62,999 bases of DNA from Halomonas sp. (GTDB lineage Bacteria; Pseudomonadota; Gammaproteobacteria; Pseudomonadales; Halomonadaceae), in NCBI RefSeq assembly GCF_007692655.1, contig NZ_REBQ01000082.1, positions 1-62,999 of the forward strand. Direction: 5' to 3'. Position numbers and translations under genes: made by a program. Shown here piece after piece: positions 9,414-18,338 of the stretch. The notes beneath the pieces are model-generated. The model worked only from the letters and a program-made list of their open reading frames with translations. It had not been told where the DNA came from and ran no database searches. How positions within the stretch are numbered: the stretch's first letter is position 1; each line of letters starts with the position of its first letter.

Positions 9414-10190
9414 CTAGGATGAAGGGACGTCATTAGGGGGTGAACTGAGGCCTCGTTTGCGCGATTGGGCTTGAATGGCATGCCAACGGCTTTCAAAGGT
9501 GGCGTCAATTTCACCCTGGGCACTGGTGACTCTGCACCCCCCCCGGGCAAGCTGATCATCGGGCTGTAGTTTCCAATTTGCAGCTCGCAGCTCGGTGCCT
9601 AGGTGCTCTTCTACTAAAGCATGATCATCAGGGTTGAGCCAAAGACGCTGCTGGCCGACCAAGGGTGGTTCGGTATGCAGCAACTCACGGACCATGGTTA
9701 GAATTTCGTCAGGTGTTTCCTTTAGCGCATTTGAGGCAAGCTGTTTGCCAGTGGCCAAGGCTAACTCAACAAGGTCATGGGCAATGGTGTCATCAATTCG
9801 TTCTAGGGCATCAGAAAATTGTTTGGCTAACGACTGGATCGGCGTAATGGTCACTCGAACCTGTTCTGCCAGCTCTACTTTAGCCTTCTCGGCAGCTTCT
9901 TCTAGACCCTGCTCTAGTCCTTTTTGGTGACCTTTCTCAAAGCCTGCTTTATAGCCTTCCTCTTCGGCCTGTTGGCGAAGCTGTTCGTAAAGCGCTTGGC
10001 GTTCACTCTCTTCACGCTGGCGAGCTAGTTCTGCAGCCTTTTGCGCAGCTTGCACTTTGCGCTGATGGACTGTCGGGGCGCTGTGGCTAGTGGAATGCTC
10101 ACTTGTTCTATCCACAAGTTCATCCATTTGCCAGCGACGCCAGTCGCCATGGCGATCAAACTCTGGAGAGTGCGTGCTAGACATACTCAT
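9414..10190 (-). CDS. fliH: Flagellar assembly protein FliH
   Basis: A 258-residue regulator and stator of the FliI ATPase. The middle is a long charged coiled coil ([20 protein letters not shown]) containing the GxxxG-type repeat region [20 protein letters not shown] that is the FliH hallmark. The C-terminal domain is of the V-ATPase subunit E type. The reading frame is open to a GTG at 10217, but the ATG at 10190 has GGAG directly upstream and overlaps the 3' end of fliG by only 14 bases, so it is chosen. Confidence 0.93.
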   Translation of the reverse strand: MSMSSTHSPEFDRHGDWRRWQMDELVDRTSEHSTSHSAPTVHQRKVQAAQKAAELARQREESERQALYEQLRQQAEEEGYKAGFEKGHQKGLEQGLEEAAEKAKVELAEQVRVTITPIQSLAKQFSDALERIDDTIAHDLVELALATGKQLASNALKETPDEILTMVRELLHTEPPLVGQQRLWLNPDDHALVEEHLGTELRAANWKLQPDDQLARGGCRVTSAQGEIDATFESRWHAIQAQSRKRGLSSPPNDVPSS

Positions 10191-11190
10191 CGTCTCCGCC
10201 GGCGAGGACAATTTCACCGGAGTCGGCTAGGCGCCGCACAACCTGCAAAATTGTTTTCTGCTCAGTTTCAACTTGTGATACGCGAATAGGGCCGCGCGCT
10301 TCCATATCTTCGCGCACCAAGTCGGCAGCCCGCTGGGACATATTGCGCAAGAATTTATCGACCAGGGCGTCTTGGGCACCTTTAAGTGCCACCACCAACG
10401 AATTGGTGTCGACTTCCTGCAGCACCATTTGAATGGCACGGTTATCAAGGTCAAGCAGATTCTCAAACAAGAACATTTCATCGATAATTTTCTGTGCCAA
10501 ATCTTCGCTGTGGGCACGTACCGTTTCGATGGCGGTTTCCTCTTGAGAGGAGTTCATCAAGTTGAGGATCTCGGCGGCTGTTCTTACGCCGCCCATCTTG
10601 CTGCGTTTGAGGTTTTGGCCGTCCAGCATGCTGGTCAGTACCTCGGTCAATTCTTGTAAGGCGGCAGGCTGGACGCCGCTAAACGTAGCAATCCGCAATA
10701 CAACATCGTTGCGTAGTTTTTCTTCAAATAGCTCAAGAATGTCGGATGCCTGATGGCGTTCCAAATGTACGAGAATTGTCGCTATGATCTGTGGGTGCTC
10801 ATCGCGTATAAGCTCTGACACCATAGAAGCTTCCATGAGATTAAGTGCATCAATCCCAGAATTGCTGCCGGTTGTTTCGAGAATATCCTCAATCAGACTG
10901 CTTGCCCGGTCGCTGCCTAATGCTTTGGTCAGTACCGAGCGAATATGGTCACTTGAGTTAAGGTTGAGCGCTACAAAATCTTCCGTTTCCTTGTGGAACG
11001 CTTCAAGAACCAGTTTCATGTCTTCATGAGAGACCTGATTTAGACGAGCCATCTCCAGGCTGATCTCTTGCACTTCGCTGGCGCCCAGGTATTTAAATAC
11101 CTCCGCTGCACTATCCTCATCCAGTGCAAGCAATAAGATAGCGCTCCTACGAGCGCCGCTCATTTCATCAATTAAACTACTCATTAGCAT
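10177..11190 (-). CDS. fliG: Flagellar motor switch protein FliG
   Basis: A rotor protein connecting the MS ring (FliF) to FliM and providing the charged torque surface that meets MotA. Full-length FliG features are ARRSAILLLALDEDSAAEVF in the N domain, EHPQIIATILVHLERHQASD in the middle domain (the EHPQ motif), and the C-terminal VREDMEARGPIRVSQVETEQ, which holds the torque helix. Length of 337 fits the family. It overlaps the 3' end of fliF by 14 bases. An ATG two codons downstream (11184) is an equally good start. Confidence 0.97.
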   Translation of the reverse strand: MLMSSLIDEMSGARRSAILLLALDEDSAAEVFKYLGASEVQEISLEMARLNQVSHEDMKLVLEAFHKETEDFVALNLNSSDHIRSVLTKALGSDRASSLIEDILETTGSNSGIDALNLMEASMVSELIRDEHPQIIATILVHLERHQASDILELFEEKLRNDVVLRIATFSGVQPAALQELTEVLTSMLDGQNLKRSKMGGVRTAAEILNLMNSSQEETAIETVRAHSEDLAQKIIDEMFLFENLLDLDNRAIQMVLQEVDTNSLVVALKGAQDALVDKFLRNMSQRAADLVREDMEARGPIRVSQVETEQKTILQVVRRLADSGEIVLAGGDDEYV

Positions 11191-12958
11191 TCATCCAGCT
11201 ACGAATGATCATCGCGACCATGCGGGGGTCTTCCTGAGCCATTTCACGCAGGTCGTTGAGGTTATGCTCATACAGTGATGTTTTACGCCGACGCTTAGGC
11301 TTGGCATATGTCTCATCACTTTCATCGCTGGTTTCTTCACTTTCGTCATCGTCGTCTTCGTTACCAACGCGTGTTTCAATCGTACCGCCAGGCACCACCC
11401 CTGCCATGACAGGAGATTGGGTGTATCGCTTGATAAGAGGGCGCAAAATCAGCAGATAGAGCAATAGTATCGCCAGTGCCACGATTAAATAGCGGCCAAC
11501 ATTGGCTGCAATGGAAAGGGTGTCGGGGTGCTGCCACCACACACTCTCTTCCGTTTCCTCGTCAGTGCGAGCGAAGGGTGTATTCACGACCTCAACTTCA
11601 TCACCTCGTAGCTGAGAAAACCCCATTGCCTGACGAACTAAACGCTCGATTTGGGCAACTTCGTTGTCCGTAAGTGCAACGTTGGCCCACTCGCCGTCTT
11701 CATTCATCTCAGCGCGGAAGTTCACCACGACAGCAGCAGAAAGCCGTTCAATTTGGCCGAGACGGTGTTGTATATGCTCAATGCTACGATCAACTTCGTA
11801 GTTAACAACGTCGTCTTGGCGCAGGTTACGCAATGCCTCTGGTGGTGCATCCTCGTCTAGGCCCTCGCCATCTTCCTGATTGATAGGGGAGGGAAGGACG
11901 CCAGGGGGAGTATTGCTCAGCGCGCCAGGAATGCCGGTAGCGAGAGGATTTTCGCCATCGTAGGCAAGACTAAGCTGTCGACTACGCACAGCCGCTTCGT
12001 TAGGAGGCTGGTTGGGTCCATAGCGCTCAGAGGTTTGTTCGCGCCGCGAAAAGTCAATTTGTGCGGCTACTTGGGCGCGTACGTTATCGCGACCTAAGAT
12101 AGGCGTTAAAATATGCTCAATGCGCTGCTGGTACGAGCGCTCGACCTCGGCAATGTATTCAAGCTGGGTGCCATCCAGATCATTCGATCGGCGGGTCTCC
12201 GCTGACAGTAAACGACCATCCTGATTAACCACGGTTACGTCTTCTGCGGCGAGCTCCGGTACGCTGCCAGATACCATATGAACAATAGCGCTGACCTGGC
12301 CTTCGCCAAGTACTCGACCAGGCAAAAGGGTAAGCACGACGGATGCTTTAGCTGGCTCGCGATCACGTATAAAGACAGATGGTTTTGCCATTGAGAGGTG
12401 CACTCTCACGCCTTCAACCGGACCTAAAGATCGAATCGAGCGGGCAAGCTCACCCTCCAGTCCACGCTGATAGTTAATCTGTTCGGCAAACTGGCTGATG
12501 CCGAAGGCTTGGTTATCCATCAGTTCCAAGCCAAGGTTTCCACCGCGTGGCAGTCCTTGCTCAGCTAACTGTAGGCGCAAGGTATGCACCTGGTTGCCAG
12601 GAACCAATAACGCTTGACCGCCATCACTAAACCGATAAGGAATACCACGGCTGTCAAGCTCAGAGATGATGCTGCCGCCGTCGGCTTCACTTAAGTTACT
12701 GTATAAGACTCGGTAGTCGGGGCTGCTAGCCCACATAAAGAGTGCTGCCACAATAGCAATAGAAGCCGCGCCTGCAATGAGCAGTGCCACCAGAGGATTG
12801 CCACGTAGCTGTGTTAGCACTCGCTCGAATGCAGAACCACTGCCGGCATCGCGCGCTGCATTAGCACTTCCTAAGTTTCCACTGCTTGTGTTTCCACTGC
12901 GAGGAGCGGCTTGAGTCGTACTATTTTGACGGCCTGCCGTTGCACCAGTTTCGCTCAT
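11177..12958 (-). CDS. fliF: Flagellar MS-ring protein FliF
   Basis: A 593-residue protein forming the MS ring in the inner membrane. It has a first membrane helix at about residues 55-76 (NPLVALLIAGAASIAIVAAL), a periplasmic ring-building domain with YRVLYSNLSEADGGSI and RVHLSMAKPSVFIRDREPAK, and a second membrane helix near residues 485-505 (VGRYLIVALAILLLYLLIL). The C-terminal FliG-binding tail follows an acidic stretch. AGGAGG precedes the ATG. It heads the minus-strand fliF-G-H-I-J-K run and is divergent from fliE, as in E. coli. Confidence 0.97.
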   Translation of the reverse strand: MSETGATAGRQNSTTQAAPRSGNTSSGNLGSANAARDAGSGSAFERVLTQLRGNPLVALLIAGAASIAIVAALFMWASSPDYRVLYSNLSEADGGSIISELDSRGIPYRFSDGGQALLVPGNQVHTLRLQLAEQGLPRGGNLGLELMDNQAFGISQFAEQINYQRGLEGELARSIRSLGPVEGVRVHLSMAKPSVFIRDREPAKASVVLTLLPGRVLGEGQVSAIVHMVSGSVPELAAEDVTVVNQDGRLLSAETRRSNDLDGTQLEYIAEVERSYQQRIEHILTPILGRDNVRAQVAAQIDFSRREQTSERYGPNQPPNEAAVRSRQLSLAYDGENPLATGIPGALSNTPPGVLPSPINQEDGEGLDEDAPPEALRNLRQDDVVNYEVDRSIEHIQHRLGQIERLSAAVVVNFRAEMNEDGEWANVALTDNEVAQIERLVRQAMGFSQLRGDEVEVVNTPFARTDEETEESVWWQHPDTLSIAANVGRYLIVALAILLLYLLILRPLIKRYTQSPVMAGVVPGGTIETRVGNEDDDDESEETSDESDETYAKPKRRRKTSLYEHNLNDLREMAQEDPRMVAMIIRSWMNANE

Positions 12959-13212
12959 TTATCCCTCCTAAAGGGTAGGCAAAACTGGCGTCGGCCCAGA
13001 CGCATCAGCAAAAAAGGCATAGGCTATATCCGTCAATCGCGATTATCCGCCAAAAAGATGGAGCGGAATTGTGATGAATGCCATTATCCGGTGACTAGTC
13101 GAGCATAAAGGAGAGATAAGCTTGGCTTTTTGTGCGTATTTGCCCGTATGAGCTGTTGCAGTTCGGTGTTAGGCTTTTGGTATTAGTTATTTTTTGCGAA
13201 TGAGGTCAACCT
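12959..13212. other. Divergent fliF/fliE control region
   Basis: These 254 bases separate two outward-reading flagellar genes, so both promoters must lie here. In FlhDC-type organisms this position carries class II promoters. I see the fliF ribosome binding site (AGGAGG, about 12961-12971) and an AT-rich stretch before fliE, but no convincing -35/-10 pair and no FliA-type GCCGATAA element. Confidence 0.4.
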
Positions 13213-13554
13213 ATGAGCACTCCCGCAATACAGGCTGCGGTACAGCAGATGCAAGGCATGGCAGCGCAAGCGGCATCCACGCAATCTATTAATGCTATTA
13301 ATGGGGCTCAGGTATCAACTGCGGTGGGGCAAGGTGGATTCGGTAGTGAGTTACAAGCCTCAATTCAGCGAATCAACCGTCTGCAGCAAGCAGCGAACAA
13401 TCAGGCAATGGCTTTTCAGTCTGGCGACCCTAATATTGAGCTTAATGATGTAATGGTCGATATGCAGAAAGCCAGCGTTGCATTTCAAATGGGTGTGCAG
13501 GTTCGCAATCGCTTAGTGTCTGCATATCGAGACGTTATGAATATGCAAGTATAA
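13213..13554 (+). CDS. fliE: Flagellar hook-basal body complex protein FliE
   Basis: A 113-residue protein forming the junction between the MS ring and the rod. The C-terminal half has the FliE signature NDVMVDMQKASVAFQMGVQV followed by RNRLVSAYRDVMNMQV. The N-terminus is a Gln/Ala-rich helix. Length fits (about 104-113). It is transcribed alone and divergently from fliF, matching the enterobacterial layout. Confidence 0.96.
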   Translation: MSTPAIQAAVQQMQGMAAQAASTQSINAINGAQVSTAVGQGGFGSELQASIQRINRLQQAANNQAMAFQSGDPNIELNDVMVDMQKASVAFQMGVQVRNRLVSAYRDVMNMQV

Positions 13555-13594
13555 AAATAACTAGCCCTCCATGCGTCGAAATAGCGGCCGTGGT

Positions 13595-13963
13595 TTAGGC
13601 TTCTAGTGAAATTATTTGCCCTTGCATTTCTTCAAGTCGCTCAGCAATCTTTAATACTTCTTCTGCTGGGATTTCGCGAATTACTTCCCCTGACTCCTTG
13701 TCAATCACCCGGGTTATAACGCGCGATGCTGCTTCGCTTAGTTCGAATTCTAATCCGCGCGTGCGCATCACATCATTGATTTGCTGAACTGACTCAACAA
13801 GTTCGCTGGTGGTGATTTGCCGATCGTCCGTCGTCTCTTTTGCTAATTGGCTGCCAGTAACGGCTAACTGATTTAGCGTACTTTCAAGCTGTTGCTTTGG
13901 GTTTAGATTCGGCAGGGCGGATGACAGTGCTGTTGTTGCAGCATCGGTTGGTAGTGAGTTCAT
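13595..13963 (-). CDS. flaG: FlaG family flagellar protein
   Basis: A 122-residue protein with the FlaG domain at the C-terminal end: residues from about 60 read VQQINDVMRTRGLEFELSEA, then RVIDKESGEVIREIPAEEVL. FlaG usually sits next to flagellin and cap genes and influences filament length in Pseudomonas, Vibrio and Campylobacter. A perfect FliA promoter lies about 110 bases upstream. fliC and fliD, the usual neighbours, are absent here. It is convergent with fliE, 40 bases away, with no clear terminator. Confidence 0.88.
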   Translation of the reverse strand: MNSLPTDAATTALSSALPNLNPKQQLESTLNQLAVTGSQLAKETTDDRQITTSELVESVQQINDVMRTRGLEFELSEAASRVITRVIDKESGEVIREIPAEEVLKIAERLEEMQGQIISLEA

Positions 13964-14296
13964 GGGACACGTTCCTCTTGAAGGTTAGCTCCGGCAGCCA
14001 ATTTTGGTGCAGCAGCTCGGCAGCAGCCATAGCGCAGATAATGTCGCTTCTTTTTCTTGCTCTTCTTAAACCCTTATCGGCAGCGTGCAGAAAAACTTTA
14101 CTTTATTCAGTGACGGTTTTTCATAGGTGGTCATTGTGTCTGTTTAAGCGAACGCTAATAAAATGGGTGTCGCATTATCATCGCTTTATTAAGCATAGAT
14201 TTAACGGCTTATTGTGTATACGTCAGGCTGTGGGTCTCTGATATGCTTTTTCTTTTGCGGTGAGCCAGTCAGCGCATAAGAGCAAGTGAGGCGAGA
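13964..14296. other. Intergenic region between flaG and the PilZ/HD gene
   Basis: This 333-base stretch separates two divergent genes. It contains the flaG FliA promoter (14074-14100, minus strand) and the long flaG leader. An open frame on the plus strand (13897-14241) overlaps flaG and this promoter and has no recognisable protein features, so it is not called. No clear promoter for the plus-strand gene was identified. Confidence 0.5.
14074..14100 (-). promoter_or_regulatory. FliA (sigma-28) promoter of flaG
   Basis: Read on the minus strand, TAAAGTTT (14100-14093) is followed by exactly 11 bases and then GCCGATAA (14081-14074). This is a perfect match to the enterobacterial FliA consensus TAAAGTTT-N11-GCCGATAA. 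It points to flaG, leaving a leader of about 100 bases. The fliA gene itself is in this window at 37625. Confidence 0.9.
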
Positions 14297-15985
14297 ATGG
14301 TGGCGGAGCAGGGCGAGTATAAAACCGTAGTTAACACAGCAGTGATCGAGTCTCTGCTGAGCACGCTGATCGAAACAGGCGGCGTATCACTATGCCTCAG
14401 CAAAGAGGGCGCGCGTCCAGAGCCTATTGTGTTGATGGAACAGCATGTGGGCCAGGTGCTGGTAATGGATCTCTCATCCGTTGACTATTTGCTTCACCTG
14501 CTTCAAGCGGGCACTGCTTTTTATCTGCGTGGTCAAGCCCAGGGTAAGGTGCTGAGAACGCCGCTGCTGTACCTAACGGAAACCCGCCATGCGGGTGGGC
14601 GTTTTCTATGTTGTAGTGATTACCCGTCGGCGCTAGATGTGCTTCAGCGTCGTGAGTCTTTTCGTGCTGAGTTACGCATGGGGATGACGGTAGCTGCAGG
14701 GTTGCATCGGGGGGATGTCGTTGTGGAGGGCGAGTTGCGCGATCTTTCACAGGAAGGCTGCCTGCTTGAGCTGCCAATGGCTGCGAGCGGCCTGTTGGCA
14801 GAGGCGGATGGCCCCTTAAAACTGACGTTTAGTTTCCCGGATGGCACTTATTTTGAAGCACTGGTAAATCCTCGGCATCAAAAGGCAAACGCAGAGCACC
14901 ATCTGCTCCGCGTTGGTTTCAATTTTGTTGGTTGTGACGCTGAGCAGGAGCGGCAGATTTGGTATTTTGTATGTGAAATTGAGCGTGAAGCTGCCCGCTA
15001 CCAAAAAGAGGCGCAAAGTGACCGCCAGCCTTCCCCGCTGTTCACATTTCCAAGTAAGAGTAGTGGTGGTGAGGGCGCTCTGGGGAGTCGTGATCTCAAG
15101 CGCTATGCCACCCCAGCAGCGCGAAGGTTAGTGAAAGTGGCGGCTTATTTAAATACACAGTTATTGCACTTACAGCAGGGGAGTGACCTCGATGGTCGTG
15201 AGCTGTCCCGCTATGCTGACCGTGTATTAGACCTTCATGAAGAAGATCGCGAAGCGTTATTGTTTGCCACTCGCTGTATGTCTCCAGAGCCCCTGGTGGT
15301 GCGTCACGGTATTGCGGTCGCTATTCACTTGCTCGATTTGGTGGGGACCAGTATGCCGCGTGATCTGCGTAAGGCGATTGTCGCCAGTGGGCTTATCCAT
15401 GATTTGGGTAAAGCGCTTGTTCCACAGGTACTGTTTAAGGCGCCCCACCTTGAGGCAAGGCATCGAGAGGCTGTGGGTGAGCATGTGTCATTGCTGCTTG
15501 ATCGCTTGAATAACTGTCGATGGCTGTCAGTAGGTATTGCGCAGGCGGTGATTGGCAAGATTAACGAGCGTATGGATGGAAGCGGTTATCCTGAGGGGTT
15601 GAGTGGGGCTGATCTTAGTGAGCTTGCCAAAGCAAGTGCTGTTGTCGATGTGGTGGAAGCGATGCGGCGTGATCGCGCCGACCGGCCTGCCAAAACGATG
15701 CAGCAGATCTATCGACATTTGCTGCAGCAGCCCCACCAATTTGATATGCGCTGGATAAGGCGTTACATCGAGCATTTTAAAGGATTGCCGATTGGTTCGC
15801 TGGCGCGCTTTTCAAGTCAGCAGCAGGGGTGGGTTCTGCGCTTGGATGCCAGAGGCAACCCTACCGAAGTGTTGCTTGCGTCTCGGGTGGAGCCTCCAAT
15901 GAGTGACAACGTAGGCGCCATTGTGCGGGACAGTATTACAGAGCGGCTGGGGCGGCCTGTGGGCGAGATCGCAGTTTCAACTTGA
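14297..15985 (+). CDS. PilZ domain protein with degenerate HD-GYP domain
   Basis: A 562-residue cytoplasmic protein. Residues 1-115 resemble the N-terminal domain of YcgR, the flagellar brake. Residues 116-225 form a PilZ domain with both c-di-GMP-binding motifs intact (RRESFR for RxxxR and DLSQEG for DxSxxG). Residues 330-500 resemble an HD-GYP phosphodiesterase: LIHDLGK is present, a later GEH histidine is kept, and DGSGYPEG is present. However, the paired histidines before the GYP motif (HHE) are replaced by Ile422-Asn423, and a later Asp (of DxxDAM) is Glu. Catalysis is therefore doubtful. It probably acts as a c-di-GMP effector tuning motility, an inference from domains and from its place between flaG and fliS. 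Confidence 0.85.
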   Translation: MVAEQGEYKTVVNTAVIESLLSTLIETGGVSLCLSKEGARPEPIVLMEQHVGQVLVMDLSSVDYLLHLLQAGTAFYLRGQAQGKVLRTPLLYLTETRHAGGRFLCCSDYPSALDVLQRRESFRAELRMGMTVAAGLHRGDVVVEGELRDLSQEGCLLELPMAASGLLAEADGPLKLTFSFPDGTYFEALVNPRHQKANAEHHLLRVGFNFVGCDAEQERQIWYFVCEIEREAARYQKEAQSDRQPSPLFTFPSKSSGGEGALGSRDLKRYATPAARRLVKVAAYLNTQLLHLQQGSDLDGRELSRYADRVLDLHEEDREALLFATRCMSPEPLVVRHGIAVAIHLLDLVGTSMPRDLRKAIVASGLIHDLGKALVPQVLFKAPHLEARHREAVGEHVSLLLDRLNNCRWLSVGIAQAVIGKINERMDGSGYPEGLSGADLSELAKASAVVDVVEAMRRDRADRPAKTMQQIYRHLLQQPHQFDMRWIRRYIEHFKGLPIGSLARFSSQQQGWVLRLDARGNPTEVLLASRVEPPMSDNVGAIVRDSITERLGRPVGEIAVST

Positions 15986-16078
15986 AGAAAGCTGACAGCG
16001 TTGCGCTAGGTATCGATAAAGATTAGCTATGTGTTTGCAGATACAAGCTTTGTGCGTAAAAAAACCGAGGCGAGACGT

Positions 16079-16105
16079 TAAAGTTCATCTCATTTGCGCC
16101 GATAT
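16079..16105 (+). promoter_or_regulatory. FliA (sigma-28) promoter of fliS
   Basis: TAAAGTTC at 16079-16086, an 11-base spacer, and GCCGATAT at 16098-16105 match the FliA consensus at 14 of 16 positions with exact spacing. It lies about 100 bases upstream of fliS and is oriented towards it, so it probably drives fliS-fliT-fliK2-flhX. Confidence 0.85.
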
Positions 16106-16205
16106 CAAATAATAGCAAAGTTCATCACGCTGTTTATTTTAATTATTTTATATTCGTGGTTTTTCGCTATAGCGCGATAATAAAACTACGTATAGGAGTC
16201 CGTTT

Positions 16206-16622
16206 ATGACTTACTCTCGCGGAAGCGCCGCTTATGGCAGGGGAGCGAATGCTTATGCCCGAGTTGGTGTAGAAAGTGGAGTGATGTCGGCAGACCCTCA
16301 TCAGCTTATTGTGATGTTGTTTGATGGTGCTCAAGCTGCTATTCGCGCTGCGCGCATTCATATGCAAGCAGGCAATACGTCAGAGAAAGGCAAGTCGATC
16401 TCTAAAGCTCTAGATATTGTTAATAACGGTCTCGCGGCGGCTCTTGATCATGAGAAAGGCGGAGAAATTGCCGAGCGCCTAGCGTCGCTCTACGATTACA
16501 TTGTGCGTCTGTTACTGGCTGCTAATTTGCGCAACGACGAAGAGAGCTTGAATCAGGCGGAACGTTTGCTTGAAGATATCGCTTCCGCGTGGCGGGATAT
16601 TGGTCAGCGGCAGAGCTTGTGA
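16206..16622 (+). CDS. fliS: Flagellar export chaperone FliS
   Basis: A 138-residue, all-helical chaperone that binds the C-terminus of flagellin and keeps it unpolymerised before export. The signature is YARVGVESGVMSADPHQLIV with MLFDGAQAAIRAAR, and later KAVDIV-like ALDIVNNGLAAALDHEKGGE. GGAG precedes the ATG. It has a strong FliA promoter and is followed by fliT after eight bases. Its client flagellin is not encoded in this window. Confidence 0.96.
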   Translation: MTYSRGSAAYGRGANAYARVGVESGVMSADPHQLIVMLFDGAQAAIRAARIHMQAGNTSEKGKSISKALDIVNNGLAAALDHEKGGEIAERLASLYDYIVRLLLAANLRNDEESLNQAERLLEDIASAWRDIGQRQSL

Positions 16623-16629
16623 GGCGATA

Positions 16630-17037
16630 ATGTCAGCTTGTAAACCCGCTCAAGGTGAAAGTGAAGAGACGTTGTTAGAGTGTTATGCGACATTGTTGAG
16701 CAATGTTGAGCATATGCACGAGCTTGCCAATTCCGAGCAGTGGGCAGAATTGATCGACCAGCGTACAAGCTATGTTTTACAGGTTGAAAAGCTGCGTGAG
16801 TTGGACGCCACTGTGGTGCTGGATGCAGATGGACAGCAACGTAAGGCGGAGCTACTGGAAAGTATTCTTGAGCACGATGTCGATATTCGCCGCCGTTTGG
16901 TGGAGCGTCGCGATGAGCTGGGCAAGCTCATCAATGTAACGCAACGCCAGCGAGACTTACACCGAGCGTATGCGCCTCAGCAAGGCTCGCCAGAGCCTTT
17001 CGTATCGGATGATGCTGACACCACGAGGTCTCAGTGA
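16630..17037 (+). CDS. fliT: Flagellar protein FliT
   Basis: A 135-residue helical protein, the likely export chaperone for the filament cap FliD and, in enterics, an anti-FlhDC factor. Identification rests on position directly after fliS, size, and the FliT-like pattern of helices (LLECYATLLSNVEHMHELAN, later IRRRLVERRDELGKLI). The ATG at 16630 follows GAGGCGATA and is chosen over in-frame upstream starts that would overlap fliS. The stop overlaps the GTG of the next gene (GTGA). FliT is fast-evolving, so homology alone is weak. Confidence 0.8.
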   Translation: MSACKPAQGESEETLLECYATLLSNVEHMHELANSEQWAELIDQRTSYVLQVEKLRELDATVVLDADGQQRKAELLESILEHDVDIRRRLVERRDELGKLINVTQRQRDLHRAYAPQQGSPEPFVSDDADTTRSQ

Positions 17038-18338
17038 GCGGCATCACACCGCTGATTGATACGCTCTTACATCAAGTGTTAGGGCGTCAGGGCGAAGCGT
17101 CGCTGCAGCGGGCGTTGAATCAGCCAGTCAAGCCTATTCCTCCAGGTGAAGGGCCGCGTGCCGTAATGGGCAATGCCGATTTGGATGGGCGGGCATCGAC
17201 GGCGCCGCTGGGCGACTTAAAGCGTTTGCCGCTACCACTCGATGGAGGGCGAACATTACCACGCGGTGAGGCGCCGGCTTCATCGCCTGGGTCTACGCAA
17301 ACCCATTTCAGTCCTGCTGCACGTACTATTGCAGACGTGTTATTGCGCTTTCCTGCGCCGCCGTCGGTGATGCGCTCTGAAGTGCCCTTAGTCGCAAGTT
17401 CTGAAAAACCTGGGCCGGGTGTTATAGCAACGCGTTTAGAGGCGAGTATTCGTGACAGCGGACTGTTTTATGAATCGCATCTCAAGCGCTGGTTTCAAGG
17501 CGAAGGTAGTCGTCAACAGCTATTGAAAGAGCCGCAAATGCAGGCAGGTTCACGCCCGCTAGCCCCCCAGTTGCCCTCCGCTCTTGCGGGGGGGCAGCCG
17601 CTCCTTGGGTTGGCACCAATGACCACGCCAGGGTCTCAAGTTGCGGGTCAAGGTGGCGCTGCTATTCTCCCAAACATCCCGCTGGTGCCTGTTGCTCCTG
17701 AAGCTGGCTTGATTCCACGATCCGGTGTTGCTACTGCTGCTGGTTTGCCACCGGCTTCGGCGGCGAGCTTGCCGGCTGGTGCTAGTCAACCTGCTGTCAC
17801 AGCTACACAGATGTCTGTTTCCCCTGCCCCCTTGGCGGGAGAGGGGCGCGAGGTGAATCAAGCAAGGGCGGAGTTAAGTCATGCAAGAGAAGCCGCAGAG
17901 TTAAGCGCAAGCCGTCCGGCGCGAGACATCGTTCATGAAAGTCTCCAAAGCTTGGTGCGGCAGCAGCTCGAAATGCTAGTGATGCCAACGATTCGTTGGG
18001 AGGGTGATGTTTGGGCGGGGATTTTTATGGCCCTCGTGGTTAATTTGCCTGCCCGTGAAGAGGGGCAGAAGGGGCAATCTCAAGAAGCTGAGTCGGATGA
18101 GGGGTGGCGCTCTGAAATGCGACTAGATGTTCCTAGTTTAGGCACGTTTACTGCTTCTATGTGGCTGCACCGCAGTGTGCTGAGTATAGATTTTACGTCA
18201 GAGAGCACCCAGGTATATCAGCGTATCGACGCTGGGCTGCCAGCGTTAGAGCAGCGTTTGAGCGCGTTAGACTTACAGAAAGTGCAGCTTCGTGCACGCT
18301 ACATCGAAGCGGAGGGCGCAGATGGCAACACCGGGTGA
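17034..18338 (+). CDS. Second FliK-like hook-length control protein
   Basis: A 434-residue protein. Residues 1-290 are Pro/Ala/Gly/Ser-rich and probably extended. The C-terminal 140 residues form a compact domain (RQQLEMLVMPTIRWEGDVWA, then MRLDVPSLGTFTASMWLH and a final helix QRLSALDLQKVQLRARYI) resembling the C-terminal domain of FliK, although the LNPAELG motif of the other copy (6226-7539) is replaced by DVPSLG. It starts with GTG overlapping the fliT stop and overlaps the next, FlhB-like gene by 17 bases. The pairing suggests an export-switch or regulatory role. The assignment to the FliK family is probable rather than certain. Confidence 0.72.
   Translation: MSGITPLIDTLLHQVLGRQGEASLQRALNQPVKPIPPGEGPRAVMGNADLDGRASTAPLGDLKRLPLPLDGGRTLPRGEAPASSPGSTQTHFSPAARTIADVLLRFPAPPSVMRSEVPLVASSEKPGPGVIATRLEASIRDSGLFYESHLKRWFQGEGSRQQLLKEPQMQAGSRPLAPQLPSALAGGQPLLGLAPMTTPGSQVAGQGGAAILPNIPLVPVAPEAGLIPRSGVATAAGLPPASAASLPAGASQPAVTATQMSVSPAPLAGEGREVNQARAELSHAREAAELSASRPARDIVHESLQSLVRQQLEMLVMPTIRWEGDVWAGIFMALVVNLPAREEGQKGQSQEAESDEGWRSEMRLDVPSLGTFTASMWLHRSVLSIDFTSESTQVYQRIDAGLPALEQRLSALDLQKVQLRARYIEAEGADGNTG

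Noticed and set aside
13897..14241. 114-codon open frame overlapping flaG and its promoter
   Set aside because: It overlaps the start of flaG on the other strand and contains the FliA promoter; composition is not protein-like.
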